A stretch of 64,000 nt of DNA from the NCBI RefSeq assembly GCF_900109945.1, contig NZ_FOBX01000001.1, positions 310,001-374,000 of the forward strand, in the 5' to 3' direction. How positions within the stretch are numbered: position 1 is the stretch's first letter; every line of letters starts with the position of its first letter. A program made the translations under genes and the position numbers. Source of the stretch: Bradyrhizobium sp. OK095. Lineage in GTDB: Bacteria; Pseudomonadota; Alphaproteobacteria; Rhizobiales; Xanthobacteraceae. The notes beneath the pieces are model-generated. The model searched no databases. It had not been told where the DNA came from and worked only from the letters and a program-made list of their open reading frames with translations. Below are positions 8,878 to 17,727 of this stretch, piece after piece.

Positions 8878-11580
8878 ATGTTAAGCATGTCGCGTCTTGG
8901 CCAAACGCGGCGGGATTGCAAAAACGTCTTGGACACCATCGGAGCGTTAGCTTCGGGCGGATTGCCTCTTCTTCCCGATGCTGCCGGGTCCACGATGTCT
9001 GCCTCCAATTGCCTTGTGACAGAAATTCCGGACGTGTTGCGAGCCGCGCTCGAATGCGCCGACGATGCCATCATCATCGTCGACGATGCGCATCGCATCA
9101 CGCATTTCAATGCCGCAGCCGAGCGAATATGGAGGCTCGCGCGCGCTGAGGTGCTCGGTGGCGACGCCGCCGTTCTCACCCTCAAATGCCTTCAGGCCGA
9201 TACGATCACGGATTTCCGCGACGAGATCAGCCTCGTGCGGCGCGACGGCAGCCGTATCAAGGCGCAGGTCGCGACGTCGTCCGTGACCGTCGTCGGCGCG
9301 ACCCATCACATCGTGTTCGCGCGCGACGTCACCCTTGACGCGGATCGTCGCGTCAGGATCGGGCTGCTCCACGCCGTTTCCGACCAGACCAACCGCGCGG
9401 TGATCATCACCGACGTCGAACAGAACATTGTCTACGTCAATTCGGCGTTCACGACGCTGTTCGGCTATACCAGCGAGGAGGCCGAGGGCCGCCGCGCTGG
9501 CGAGCTCATCGCCGGCTGCCACACCGATCGCACGGCCATCGCGAAGCTCGTCAAGCGCCTGATGCATGGCGGCCGCCGTGGCGAGGCCGAGGTGCTCGCC
9601 TACGACAAGGACGGCGAGGAGATCTGGGTCTGTGCCCGGATCGATGCCTTCCGCGACAAGAAGGGCCGGGTCAAGCACATCTTCGCGCTGCTCGAGGACA
9701 TCACCGAGACCAAGCAGCTGCGCTCGCTCCAGCAGCTCATCATGGGCTCGCTTGCCGACGAGGTTCCGATCACCGACATCGCCGACAGGCTGTGCCGCCG
9801 CGTCGAGGAGATCGCGCCCGATGTCGTCTGCTCGCTGCTCCACGTCGACGCTGCGGGCCTGGTCCATCCGCTCGGCGGCCCCAGCCTGCCCGAGGACTAT
9901 TCCCGCGCACTGGACGGCATCGCGATCGGACCCAATGTCGGCTCCTGCGGAACCGCGGCCTTCTACGGCGAACCGGTGCTGGCAACCGATCTCGACACCG
10001 ATCCGCGCTGGCAGCCCTACAAGGCAATGCCGCTCGAAGTGGGCCTGCGCGCCTGCTGGTCGACGCCGATCAAGGCCAAGGATGGCCGGGTCATCGCCAC
10101 CTTCGCCTTCTATTTCCGTGAGTCGCGTGCGCCGAGCAAATGGCACCGGCGCATCGTCGATGCCTGCGTCAACCTCGGCGCCTTCGCGATCGAGCGCAAG
10201 GAAGCGCGCGCCGAGATCGCGCGGCTCGCCTATCACGACATCCTCACCGGCCTGCCGAACCGCGCGCAGCTGCGTCACCTGATCACCACCGCGATCGACG
10301 CCTGTCCGACCGGCAGCCATGTCGCGCTCGCCTTCCTCGACGTCGATCATTTCAAGGACGTCAACGACACGCTCGGTCACGCCGCAGGCGACGAGCTGCT
10401 GATCCAGCTCGCGCAGCGCCTGCGTGAGCACATCGGTCCCGAGGACATGCTGGGGCGGCTCGGCGGCGACGAATTCGTCATCCTGCTGCCGCAGCGCGCC
10501 GCCGAGGGCGCCGAGCGCGTCGCGGCCGGAATCACGGAGGCACTGTCCGCGCCTTTGAGGCTCGGATCAAAACTGATGCCGATGTCGGCCAGCATCGGCA
10601 TCAGCCTCTATCCGGATCACGCCACCGACATCGACACGCTGATGCAGCAGGCCGACGCTGCCATGTACATGGCCAAGCAGGCCGGACGCTCGACCTATCG
10701 CCTGTTCAGCGCCGAGATGAACGGTCTCGCCGAGCAGCGGCTGGCGCTGATTGCGGCGCTGCGCAAGGCCATCGCGGAGGGCCTGCTGACGCTGAGCTAC
10801 CAGCCGCAGATCCGCAGCTGCGACGGCGCCATTCACGGCGTCGAGGCGCTGGCGCGCTGGCACGATGCCGTGCTCGGCGATATCTCGCCGGCAAAGTTCA
10901 TCCCGCTCGCCGAGGAGTGCGGCCTGATCGAGCAGATCGGCCTGTGGTCGGTGCGCGAGGCCTGCCGGCAGATGGCGAGCTGGCGCCGCGCCGGGCTCAA
11001 CATCCCCAGCGTGTCGGTGAATTTGTCGCCGATCAATTTCCGCAATGTCACGCTGGCCGCGCGGCTCAAGGACATCCTCTCCGAATATGAATTGCCGTCG
11101 GATGCCCTGATGCTCGAGATCACCGAGGGCGCGTTCATGCAGGACAGCGTCGCCGCGCTCGAGACCATGAATGCGATCCGCGAGCTCGGCGTCGGCCTCT
11201 CGGTGGACGATTTCGGCACCGGCTATTCCAGCCTCAGCCGCCTCGCGCATCTGCCGATCCGCGAGCTCAAGATCGACCGCAGTTTTATGCGCGACATCGA
11301 GAAGGACGCGGGCGCCCTTGCGATCGCCACCGCCGTGGTGCGCGTTGGCCAGGGCCTCGGCATGACCGTCGTCGGCGAAGGCGTCGAGACCGAGGGGCAG
11401 CGCAAGGTGCTGTCCGAGCTCGGCTGCGACGTCGTCCAGGGCTTTCTCTATGCGCCAGCGCTAGCGCCAGTCGCCTTCGAGCGCTGGCTGATCGAGCATT
11501 GTGCCGAGCAGGCAAGGGCGATGCTGGGGCGGCTGGATCTTGCGTTGGTTGATAAAGTCGCGGCCAAGCGCTCAGCGTAG
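8878..11580 (+). CDS. PAS-PAS-GAF-GGDEF-EAL cyclic-di-GMP protein
   Basis: A soluble 900-residue multidomain protein with no membrane helix. Two PAS domains (about 48-160 and 165-285) are followed by a GAF domain (about 295-450), GGDEF (motif at residue 529) and EAL (EAL at 656). The EAL residues are complete (NLSPINF, EITEG, DDFGTGYSS, KIDRSF, GEGVET). The position expected for the inhibitory RxxD before GGDEF reads GPED, so the I-site arginine is missing, unlike in the protein at 5005. This suggests a protein working mainly as a phosphodiesterase or a feedback-insensitive cyclase. The start is uncertain: ATG at 8887 and 8995 are alternatives, and the latter still keeps the first PAS domain. 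Confidence 0.92.
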   Translation: MLSMSRLGQTRRDCKNVLDTIGALASGGLPLLPDAAGSTMSASNCLVTEIPDVLRAALECADDAIIIVDDAHRITHFNAAAERIWRLARAEVLGGDAAVLTLKCLQADTITDFRDEISLVRRDGSRIKAQVATSSVTVVGATHHIVFARDVTLDADRRVRIGLLHAVSDQTNRAVIITDVEQNIVYVNSAFTTLFGYTSEEAEGRRAGELIAGCHTDRTAIAKLVKRLMHGGRRGEAEVLAYDKDGEEIWVCARIDAFRDKKGRVKHIFALLEDITETKQLRSLQQLIMGSLADEVPITDIADRLCRRVEEIAPDVVCSLLHVDAAGLVHPLGGPSLPEDYSRALDGIAIGPNVGSCGTAAFYGEPVLATDLDTDPRWQPYKAMPLEVGLRACWSTPIKAKDGRVIATFAFYFRESRAPSKWHRRIVDACVNLGAFAIERKEARAEIARLAYHDILTGLPNRAQLRHLITTAIDACPTGSHVALAFLDVDHFKDVNDTLGHAAGDELLIQLAQRLREHIGPEDMLGRLGGDEFVILLPQRAAEGAERVAAGITEALSAPLRLGSKLMPMSASIGISLYPDHATDIDTLMQQADAAMYMAKQAGRSTYRLFSAEMNGLAEQRLALIAALRKAIAEGLLTLSYQPQIRSCDGAIHGVEALARWHDAVLGDISPAKFIPLAEECGLIEQIGLWSVREACRQMASWRRAGLNIPSVSVNLSPINFRNVTLAARLKDILSEYELPSDALMLEITEGAFMQDSVAALETMNAIRELGVGLSVDDFGTGYSSLSRLAHLPIRELKIDRSFMRDIEKDAGALAIATAVVRVGQGLGMTVVGEGVETEGQRKVLSELGCDVVQGFLYAPALAPVAFERWLIEHCAEQARAMLGRLDLALVDKVAAKRSA

Positions 11581-11623
11581 CCGAACAGTCTTGTCGGTTA
11601 GGCCGTAAGCAATCTCTGGCACG

Positions 11624-11833
11624 TTATTGCTTGGCCTTCGCGGGGAAAATCAGCGATTGATCATCAATATCCTGATCCGGAAGCCGGTGCACGCCCGCCA
11701 TCGTATGCAGTTCTATCAGGGACGGCATCGCCGCGGTGGAGAGTTCGATCGCACGAGGCTGCCCCCTGAAGATCGTCGCGGCAGCGACGATCAGTGCCAG
11801 AACGACGAAAGAAGCGACCAGGAACCGGGTCAT
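11624..11833 (-). CDS. Small membrane-anchored protein of the formate dehydrogenase region
   Basis: A 69-residue protein with a hydrophobic N-terminus (MTRFLVASFVVLALIVAAAT) that is a signal anchor or uncleaved signal, then a polar tail ending in FPAKAKQ. GGGAG sits about nine bases before the ATG on the minus strand, which supports real translation. It is the last gene of the minus-strand group that includes the TorD-like chaperone and the DUF3305/3306 genes, 61 bases after a 41-residue protein. I do not recognise a family. The context suggests a role in maturation or membrane attachment of the formate dehydrogenase. No cysteine or histidine ligand pattern is visible. Confidence 0.6.
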   Translation of the reverse strand: MTRFLVASFVVLALIVAAATIFRGQPRAIELSTAAMPSLIELHTMAGVHRLPDQDIDDQSLIFPAKAKQ

Positions 11834-11894
11834 GAAAAATCTCCCACTTCGCCTATGTGGAGAACAAAAAGCTTAATAAACAACAACGTTGCCG

Positions 11895-12020
11895 TTAAAC
11901 GCGGGCACTCGACTCGGCAAACGCCGTGGCAGCGGACTCCTGCACGAAACGCTCAAGGATAGCGGCGGCGCCGAGCGCGACGACAGCGGCGAAGAGACAG
12001 GCAATTGTGAAAACGCGCAT
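11895..12020 (-). CDS. Short hydrophobic protein (41 aa) next to the TorD-like gene
   Basis: This is a 41-residue frame beginning MRVFTIACLFAAVVALGAA, one predicted membrane helix, followed by ILERFVQES and a small polar tail ending SSARV. AGGGAT lies about seven bases upstream of the ATG. It lies 65 bases after the TorD-like gene and before the 69-residue protein, all on the minus strand, so co-transcription is likely. I recall very similar short proteins next to formate dehydrogenase clusters in Bradyrhizobium, but cannot confirm this here. A different minus-strand frame across 11873-12064 is the shadow and has poor composition. The function is unknown. Confidence 0.6.
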   Translation of the reverse strand: MRVFTIACLFAAVVALGAAAILERFVQESAATAFAESSARV

Positions 12021-12085
12021 GTTGTTGATCCCTGCATCTGCAACGTAGCACCTGTTTTGTGCATCTCTCGTACAAAACGCCGTGT

Positions 12086-12697
12086 TCAGGCCGGAAGTGC
12101 GAAGGCCTCCGCCTCGATATCGATGAACGTCCGTCCCAGCCCGCCGACGGCCGCATAGAAGTCCGCCGAACTCGCCCGCTCGAGATCAGCGAAAAAGCGC
12201 CTCATCCAGCGTGAGACATGCTCTTCAAAAAATATTCTTTCGGCGTCCGCTGACGCTGGAATGCTCCCGCCGGCCAAGCCTGACATGATCTCGCAGAGAA
12301 ATCCCGCGTGATCTTCGGGCTCTGTACGCTCCGGAGCCTTTTGGAGGCCGAGACCCTGCAGAGTTTCCCTCAACCGCGCGAGCGGACGGCCATACAGGGT
12401 TTCCGATAAATAGTGTGACGCATAAGGCAGCAATGCCCCCTTGCCCAATCCTGCAAAGAGGGCGAAGAACTCGCGTGACGCGGCCTGCTCGTTTGTCCGG
12501 CGCGCTGCATCCGCCAGCGCAATGTGCGCCATACCGATCGGGCTCGCATCGCCGCGCAATGCGCAGATGCGGCTCAGCAGATGCGCGTCCGGGCTGCGCG
12601 TCAGCAAAGTTGCCAACAGCGCGTATTCCTGCGCCCGGGCGCGGTCGAATTCATCGACAGTACGCACTGAAGCGATCCTTGAGGCTTGATCCATCAT
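12086..12697 (-). CDS. TorD/DmsD-family molybdoenzyme chaperone
   Basis: An all-helical 203-residue protein of the TorD (redox-enzyme maturation) family. Family features are LTRSPDAHLLSRI near the N-terminus, the central YLSETLYGRPLARLRETL with EPEDHAGFLCEIMS, and FFEEHVSRWMRRFFADLE, which is the EPxDH-like substrate groove and its helix. Such chaperones bind the twin-arginine leader of a molybdoenzyme and help to insert the cofactor before export. The obvious client is the Tat-dependent formate dehydrogenase alpha subunit at 17728-20682. The ATG at 12697 is used; a TTG five codons upstream is possible. It follows the DUF3306 gene by a short gap on the same strand. Confidence 0.82.
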   Translation of the reverse strand: MMDQASRIASVRTVDEFDRARAQEYALLATLLTRSPDAHLLSRICALRGDASPIGMAHIALADAARRTNEQAASREFFALFAGLGKGALLPYASHYLSETLYGRPLARLRETLQGLGLQKAPERTEPEDHAGFLCEIMSGLAGGSIPASADAERIFFEEHVSRWMRRFFADLERASSADFYAAVGGLGRTFIDIEAEAFALPA

Positions 12698-12733
12698 CGT
12701 TCGATCGCGCAAGACATAAAATCCGACTGGCTG

Positions 12734-13366
12734 TTAGCGTGGCAACGCGCTGCCATGACGTCGTGTTCGCCGGGAGGGCGGCACTTCGGCGGCAGGACCG
12801 TCGGGCTGCATGCGTGGATTGCGGTCATGGTCCGGTCGCGCCGTGGCATCATTGGGCAGCGATTGAACCGCCGATGTCGAGTCGAGAACAGGCTGTTCCG
12901 CATCGCGCCGCCCTTGCGGAATTAACTCTGCCGGCGACGGCACGTCCGCGAGTGCGTCGCGCACCTGCTCCAGCCCGTTTGACATCTGCGCGAGGAGATC
13001 GGCGACGTTGTCTGCCGGATCAAGCGGGCCAAATCCTGGAATTGCGTTGGGATCGTTGAAATCCCACTGGTTCTCCGCGATCCCGATGAAGTCGCGAATC
13101 GCGGGATCGGTCGCCCAGGCTCGGCGCAATGCCAGGCGCTTCAATTCGGCCGGAACGCCCGTCTGCAGGAACGCTGCAATGTCGGTGTGAGCGGTGATGG
13201 ATTCGATCGACGGCAAGCTGGCGAGATCGAAGGGCCGGTCGGTCTCGCCGTTCGCTACGGACAGCCCAGCAGCTTGCTCACCGTCGGTCGGAGCAGGTTC
13301 CGCGTCCAGGCTTCTCGAAGCTTGCTTGAGCCGCGCCCAGCGAACGAAGACGTTACTGTCTGCCAC
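12734..13366 (-). CDS. DUF3306 protein
   Basis: A soluble 210-residue protein with an N-terminal VRWARLKQAS segment, the central conserved part SLPSIESITAHTDIAAFLQTGVPAELKRLALRRAWATDPAIRDFIGIAENQWDFNDP being typical of DUF3306 (positions about 50-115). The C-terminal 90 residues are Pro, Arg and Asp rich and look disordered. DUF3306 genes usually accompany DUF3305 and formate dehydrogenase genes in proteobacteria, as they do here. No enzymatic motif is visible. It lies 20 bases after the DUF3305 gene on the same strand. A part in formate dehydrogenase assembly is inferred from position only. Confidence 0.8.
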   Translation of the reverse strand: MADSNVFVRWARLKQASRSLDAEPAPTDGEQAAGLSVANGETDRPFDLASLPSIESITAHTDIAAFLQTGVPAELKRLALRRAWATDPAIRDFIGIAENQWDFNDPNAIPGFGPLDPADNVADLLAQMSNGLEQVRDALADVPSPAELIPQGRRDAEQPVLDSTSAVQSLPNDATARPDHDRNPRMQPDGPAAEVPPSRRTRRHGSALPR

Positions 13367-13386
13367 GGATCTCTCTCATGTCCTTG

Positions 13387-13848
13387 TTAACGGTTGCGTT
13401 GCCGTTTGATGAATGGCCGTTCGACATGGTGCTCGACGATGAAACGGCCGATGATTTCGGAGATGCCAATCGGCATCGGTACTGCTTCAATCAGATTACT
13501 GCCCGCGTCGGTAAACGCCTCGCCCTCGGCCGGATCGGCCGTGACAGCGAGCAGTTCATAAGGCGGTTCGGAGCCGGTGGGGCGCAAATTGACCCATAAT
13601 TTGGGCGAGCCTGATGTCAGATTTTCGCGATAGTTGATGGTTTCGGTGCGATGCAGCTCGATCACGGCGTCACCTGCGTAGAACAACGTGACGTCGCCTT
13701 CGCCGCCGATCGGAGTCCACGGCGTTGCAGACGGTTCGCCCGCAAAGACCGACACGGGGCGCCACAGAAAATCGGCCCACACGCTCTTCGCTTTGCGTCG
13801 TTCGATTGCGACACCGACAGCAATGCGTGCAAGACTTGTCGATATCAA
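13387..13848 (-). CDS. DUF3305 protein
   Basis: A 153-residue protein beginning close to the conserved SLARIAVGVAIERRK and SVWADFLWRPVSVF segments that mark DUF3305. The frame is open to 14019 without a good start, and the upstream part is rich in Arg and Pro. I prefer the TTG at 13848 because GGAG sits about nine bases before it and the domain follows at once. Divergent from it is the polyferredoxin gene; downstream are DUF3306 and the TorD-like chaperone. The function is unknown, and the association with formate dehydrogenase is from genomic context. A longer form starting at an ATG near 14019 would overlap the divergent gene. Confidence 0.78.
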   Translation of the reverse strand: MISTSLARIAVGVAIERRKAKSVWADFLWRPVSVFAGEPSATPWTPIGGEGDVTLFYAGDAVIELHRTETINYRENLTSGSPKLWVNLRPTGSEPPYELLAVTADPAEGEAFTDAGSNLIEAVPMPIGISEIIGRFIVEHHVERPFIKRQRNR

Positions 13849-13973
13849 TTTCCCGTCTCCAATCGAAGTGCGGTCTTTCGATACAGGGTCGCCTTTTGCG
13901 GCATGCGGAGTATATACTCTGAGGATAGTCCGGCCAGTAGGTGGCCGCTCTATTTTGGGAGCCGCGGGATATC

Positions 13974-16016
13974 GTGACCGTCGTACCTGAAACCAGCCGG
14001 CGCCTCCTGATCTGCTCATGCGAAGGGACGATGCCGCTCGACGCCGGCGCGATTAGCCGCGGCTGCCGTGGCAAAGCGACGGCCGCGACGCAACTCTGCG
14101 GTGCCGAGCTTGGTCTGTTCAAGGCTGTCGCGGCCGAAGAGGGGCCGCTCACGGTAGCCTGCACGCAGCAGGCGGCGCTCTTTTCAGAGGTTGCAGCCGA
14201 AAATAATCGTGCGAATTCGATACAGTTTGCCAATATCCGCGAGACCGCCGGCTGGTCCAGCGATGCCGACCGTGCGGGGCCAAAGATGGCCGCGCTGCTC
14301 GCCGCCGCAACTGAAGTCGCCGCACCCGCGCCAATGGTCCAGCTGGAAAGCAGCGGAACCATCCTGATCTATGGCCGTGACGAGGCGGTGATGCAGGCTG
14401 GCGATTTGCTCAAGGAGCACCTCGACGTCACCGTGCTGATTGCGCCACCAGCCGTGATCGCGCCGCCACGCAGCGCGGACTATCCGATTGCCAAAGGTCG
14501 GATAAGCGGTGTCAAAGGACATCTGGGCGCGTTCGAATTGGTGGTCGACGAGTTTGCCGAAGCGGCGCCGTCCTCGCGTCGCGCCCTGACGTTTGGCTCA
14601 TCGCGCAACAACGCTCGTTCGACCTGCGACATCGTCCTCGACCTGACCGGCGGGCCTGCGCTGATCCCCGCCGACCTGCGCGACGGTTATCTGCGTGCTG
14701 ATCCCGGTCATCCCTCAGCTATTCTCCAGGTCGTGCTGAAAGCACGCGATCTCGTCGGGACTTTCGAGAAGCCACGTTACATCACCTTTGATGCCGGGCT
14801 TTGCGCCCATTCGCGCTCGAAGCAAACCGGTTGCACTCGCTGCCTCGACAGCTGTCCTGCCGGCGCGATCACGCCTGCGGGCAACCATGTGGCGATCGAT
14901 GCCGACATCTGCGCGGGCTGCGGTCAATGCGCGACGGCTTGTCCCACGGGTGCCGCGTCCTATGCCCTGCCGCCGGAGGATGCGCTGGTCAGAAAGCTGC
15001 GAGCGATGCTGCTCGCATATCGTCAGGCGGACGGCGAGCGGGCTGTTGTCCTCGTTCATGACGAAAGCCACGGCGCACCGCTGATCGATGCTCTGGCGCG
15101 GTTCGGCGACGGCTTGCCCGCGAACGTGCTGCCGTTTTCCGTCAACGAAGTCACGCAGGTCGGGTTGGAGAGCATCATTGCAGCTTTTGCCTATGGCGTG
15201 TCGGCGGTGCGATTCCTGCTTCGAGCCAAGCCGCGCCATGACGTCTCCGGGTTGACGCGAACGATAGCACTGGCCGATCCGATTTTGACCGGCCTTGGCT
15301 TCGGCCCGGACCGGCTTTCAGTGATAGAGACCGACGATCCGGATCACCTGATCGAGGCGCTCCGCGCGGCGCCGGCCCACGCACCGGCTCCGCGCCCCGC
15401 AAGCTTCCGCCCGGTGGGCGGCAAGCGCGATGTGCTTCGTTTTGCGCTGGCCGAACTGCACCGCGCAGCACCTGCACCCGTCGATGTCATTCCGTTGCCG
15501 GACGGGGCGCCGTTCGGCGCCGTCGAGGTCGATACCGCGGGCTGCACACTTTGCCTGTCCTGCGTGTCGGTCTGTCCGACGAGTGCCCTGCGCGACGACC
15601 CCGAGCGTCCGGCATTGCGTTTTGTCGAAGACTCCTGCGTTCAGTGCGGTCTGTGCCGGACGACATGTCCGGAGAAGGTCATCACGCTGGTCCCGCAAAT
15701 CGACTTCCGCGCGAGCCGGGCGCCAACCCGGGTTCTCAAAGAGGAGGAGCCGTTCTGCTGCATCCGCTGCAGCAAGCCGTTCGGCGTCAAGAGCAGCATC
15801 GAGCGTGTGGTCGCGAAGCTCGAGGGCCAACACTGGATGTATTCAGGCTCGGCGCAGAGGCTCGACGCAATCAAGATGTGCGGCGATTGCCGGGTGAGCT
15901 TCGTCGCCGAACAAGGTTTTGAATCCTATGGCGCGCCGAGCCCAACCGTCCGCACCACCGACGATTATTTGCGTGAGCGGGAGGCGCAACAAGATCCGGA
16001 CGGCCGCTCCAACTGA
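13974..16016 (+). CDS. Polyferredoxin-type 4Fe-4S protein of the formate dehydrogenase region
   Basis: A 680-residue iron-sulfur protein. It begins with a CSCEGTMPLD motif, followed by CGAELGLF, then two ferredoxin pairs: CTRCLDSCPAGAI with CAGCGQCATACPTGA near residues 270-320, and CTLCLSCVSVCPTSA with CVQCGLCRTTCPEKV near 520-570. A last CIRCSKPFG and CGDCR set lies near the end. It could carry about four [4Fe-4S] clusters and a further cysteine-ligated site. The GTG at 13974 is chosen so the protein starts just before the conserved CSCEG; a GTG at 13941 is an alternative. It faces the formate dehydrogenase gamma gene tail to tail. A part in electron transfer or cofactor maturation is inferred. 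Confidence 0.83.
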   Translation: MTVVPETSRRLLICSCEGTMPLDAGAISRGCRGKATAATQLCGAELGLFKAVAAEEGPLTVACTQQAALFSEVAAENNRANSIQFANIRETAGWSSDADRAGPKMAALLAAATEVAAPAPMVQLESSGTILIYGRDEAVMQAGDLLKEHLDVTVLIAPPAVIAPPRSADYPIAKGRISGVKGHLGAFELVVDEFAEAAPSSRRALTFGSSRNNARSTCDIVLDLTGGPALIPADLRDGYLRADPGHPSAILQVVLKARDLVGTFEKPRYITFDAGLCAHSRSKQTGCTRCLDSCPAGAITPAGNHVAIDADICAGCGQCATACPTGAASYALPPEDALVRKLRAMLLAYRQADGERAVVLVHDESHGAPLIDALARFGDGLPANVLPFSVNEVTQVGLESIIAAFAYGVSAVRFLLRAKPRHDVSGLTRTIALADPILTGLGFGPDRLSVIETDDPDHLIEALRAAPAHAPAPRPASFRPVGGKRDVLRFALAELHRAAPAPVDVIPLPDGAPFGAVEVDTAGCTLCLSCVSVCPTSALRDDPERPALRFVEDSCVQCGLCRTTCPEKVITLVPQIDFRASRAPTRVLKEEEPFCCIRCSKPFGVKSSIERVVAKLEGQHWMYSGSAQRLDAIKMCGDCRVSFVAEQGFESYGAPSPTVRTTDDYLREREAQQDPDGRSN

Positions 16017-16051
16017 ACTGCCCGGTTTCGGGCATGCTGCGCGGCATTGCT

Positions 16052-17050
16052 CTACTCTGCCGGTGTCGCCGAAGCTTGCCGGCCTTCCGCTTCGAGCTTT
16101 TCGGCGAGCCAGCGGTCGTGATGCTCTCTCGCCCAATTGATGTCGACCTCGCCCGTTCCCATGGCTTCGAACGCGCCTTCCATGCCGAGCGTGCCGATAT
16201 AGATGTGTCCCAGGATCAGCGCGATGAAAAGGATTGCGATCACGGCGTGGGCGACCTGAGCGATCTGCATGTCCGCAATGTTGGTGCCGTAGAAGGGAAA
16301 CAGCAGCACGAACCCTGATGCGGATACCAGGAGGCCTGCTGCGACCGACAGCCAATAGACCATCTTCTCGCCGAGATTGAAGCGGCCTGCAGGCGCATGC
16401 TTGGACTTGATGAAGCCGCCGCCCTGCTTGACCCAGTCAATATCGACTCTCTTGAAGAGATTGTCCCTGAAGAAAAGCACCGTGATCAGAGCAAGGCCCG
16501 CCACGAAGGCGAAGCTTGTGAAATTGTGCACGTACTTCGCGATCTGGGAGATGTCGGAGAATAGATCCGGGCCGACCAGCGGCCGCAGCAGGACCTTGCC
16601 GAAAGTAATGTTCAGGCCGGTCAATCCGAGGAGTACAAAAGAGACAGCCGTCAGCCAGTGAGAAAACCGCTCAAAAGCCTTGAAGCGGACGATCATCTCG
16701 CCGGAGCGTCCCGCCTCGATGCGTAGCCGGCCCATGATCAGATAGGCGAGCGCGAGCACTGCAAGCATACCGACGATCACCAGCGCGGCACCCCAATGCA
16801 GCAGGACCTCGTGGAAATAATCCCAGGTTCGTCCCATCGGCTGCATCAACACGCTTGCCTTGACGTCGGGAATGTCGATCCGGCCCTGGATGCGCGGCGC
16901 TTGCTCGAGAAGCGTCCTCTGATTGGTCACGCTTGCGGTCGGATTCGGTGCCCCATCGGGACCGAGTGTCTGGGCGAGCACCGAGGCTGTCGTGAGACCG
17001 AACAGCATCAACAAAAGCGCTGCGAAGCGAATGCGTGCGAAAGCCGTCAT
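16052..17050 (-). CDS. Formate dehydrogenase gamma subunit (cytochrome b556)
   Basis: A 332-residue membrane cytochrome b. It starts with a signal-like helix (MTAFARIRFAALLLMLFGLT), a periplasmic stretch of about 75 residues, and then five predicted helices. The helix FSHWLTAVSFVLLGLTGLN and HNFTSFAFVAGLALITV carry the His ligands expected for the b hemes, and HAVIAILFIALILGHIYIG the last. It passes electrons from the alpha-beta subunits to quinone. The frame is open far upstream to 17458, but that part lies inside the beta gene; ATG at 17050 gives the usual length. It follows the beta subunit by 62 bases. Confidence 0.9.
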   Translation of the reverse strand: MTAFARIRFAALLLMLFGLTTASVLAQTLGPDGAPNPTASVTNQRTLLEQAPRIQGRIDIPDVKASVLMQPMGRTWDYFHEVLLHWGAALVIVGMLAVLALAYLIMGRLRIEAGRSGEMIVRFKAFERFSHWLTAVSFVLLGLTGLNITFGKVLLRPLVGPDLFSDISQIAKYVHNFTSFAFVAGLALITVLFFRDNLFKRVDIDWVKQGGGFIKSKHAPAGRFNLGEKMVYWLSVAAGLLVSASGFVLLFPFYGTNIADMQIAQVAHAVIAILFIALILGHIYIGTLGMEGAFEAMGTGEVDINWAREHHDRWLAEKLEAEGRQASATPAE

Positions 17051-17112
17051 GACGGATACCCAATCTTCGTCCTCGATCGTCGCGCTTTCATCGGCCGTAA
17101 GCGCAGGTCCTG

Positions 17113-17715
17113 CTATTTCTTGACGTCCTCGTGATAGGCCGTCGTCCAGCCCCAGGCTCCGGAGCCATAGCCGCGTTTCTCGACACGTTCCTCGTAGAGT
17201 TGCGAGATGATGTCGCCGTCGCCAGCGAGCAGCGATTTGGTGGAGCACATCTCGGCACACATCGGCAATTTGCCTTCGCCGAAGCGATTCGATCCGTATT
17301 TTGCATATTCTTCGGCGCTTCCCGGCGCCTCCGGTCCGCCACCGCCGGCACAATAGGTGCACTTGTCCATCTTGCCCCGCGAGCCGAAATTCCCGACCTG
17401 GGGATATTGCGGTGCTCCGAACGGACAGGCGTAGAAGCAATAGCCGCAGCCGATGCACAAATCCTTGTCGTGCAGGACGATGCCGTCATCGGTCGGATAG
17501 ATGCATTTGACCGGACACACCGACGCGCAAGGCGCGTCGGTGCAGTGCATGCAGGCCATCGACACCGACCGCTCGCCGGGCTTGCCATCATTGATGGTGA
17601 CGACGCGACGTCGATTGATGCCCCAGGGCACCTCGTTCTCGTTCTTGCAGGCGGTCACGCAGGCATTGCAGTCGATGCAACGATCCGCATCGCAGAGGAA
17701 TTTCATGCGTGCCAT
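17113..17715 (-). CDS. fdh3B: Formate dehydrogenase beta subunit, 4Fe-4S electron transfer (FDH3-type)
   Basis: A 200-residue ferredoxin-like subunit. Four cysteine groups are seen: CDADRCIDCNACVTACKNE at the N-terminus, CMHCTDAPCASVCPVKC, CIGCGYCFYACPFGAP, and CTYCAGGG, with later cysteines (CAEMCSTKS) completing the set, giving four [4Fe-4S] clusters. It connects the molybdenum-containing alpha subunit to the cytochrome b gamma subunit. There is no signal peptide; export would be by co-translocation with the Tat-carrying alpha subunit, as in known formate dehydrogenases. It sits 12 bases after the alpha gene, so both are in one transcription unit. Confidence 0.93.
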   Translation of the reverse strand: MARMKFLCDADRCIDCNACVTACKNENEVPWGINRRRVVTINDGKPGERSVSMACMHCTDAPCASVCPVKCIYPTDDGIVLHDKDLCIGCGYCFYACPFGAPQYPQVGNFGSRGKMDKCTYCAGGGGPEAPGSAEEYAKYGSNRFGEGKLPMCAEMCSTKSLLAGDGDIISQLYEERVEKRGYGSGAWGWTTAYHEDVKK

Positions 17716-17727
17716 GGGTCTAACCTC

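Noticed and set aside
8947..10431. Minus-strand frame of 494 codons under the GGDEF-EAL gene
   Set aside because: It is antisense to a gene with complete GGDEF and EAL motifs and has no domain of its own.
11617..11633. Sigma-54-like TGGCACG...TTGCT on the plus strand
   Set aside because: The spacing between GG and GC is one base short and the site would drive transcription antisense to the minus-strand genes, with no plus-strand gene following.
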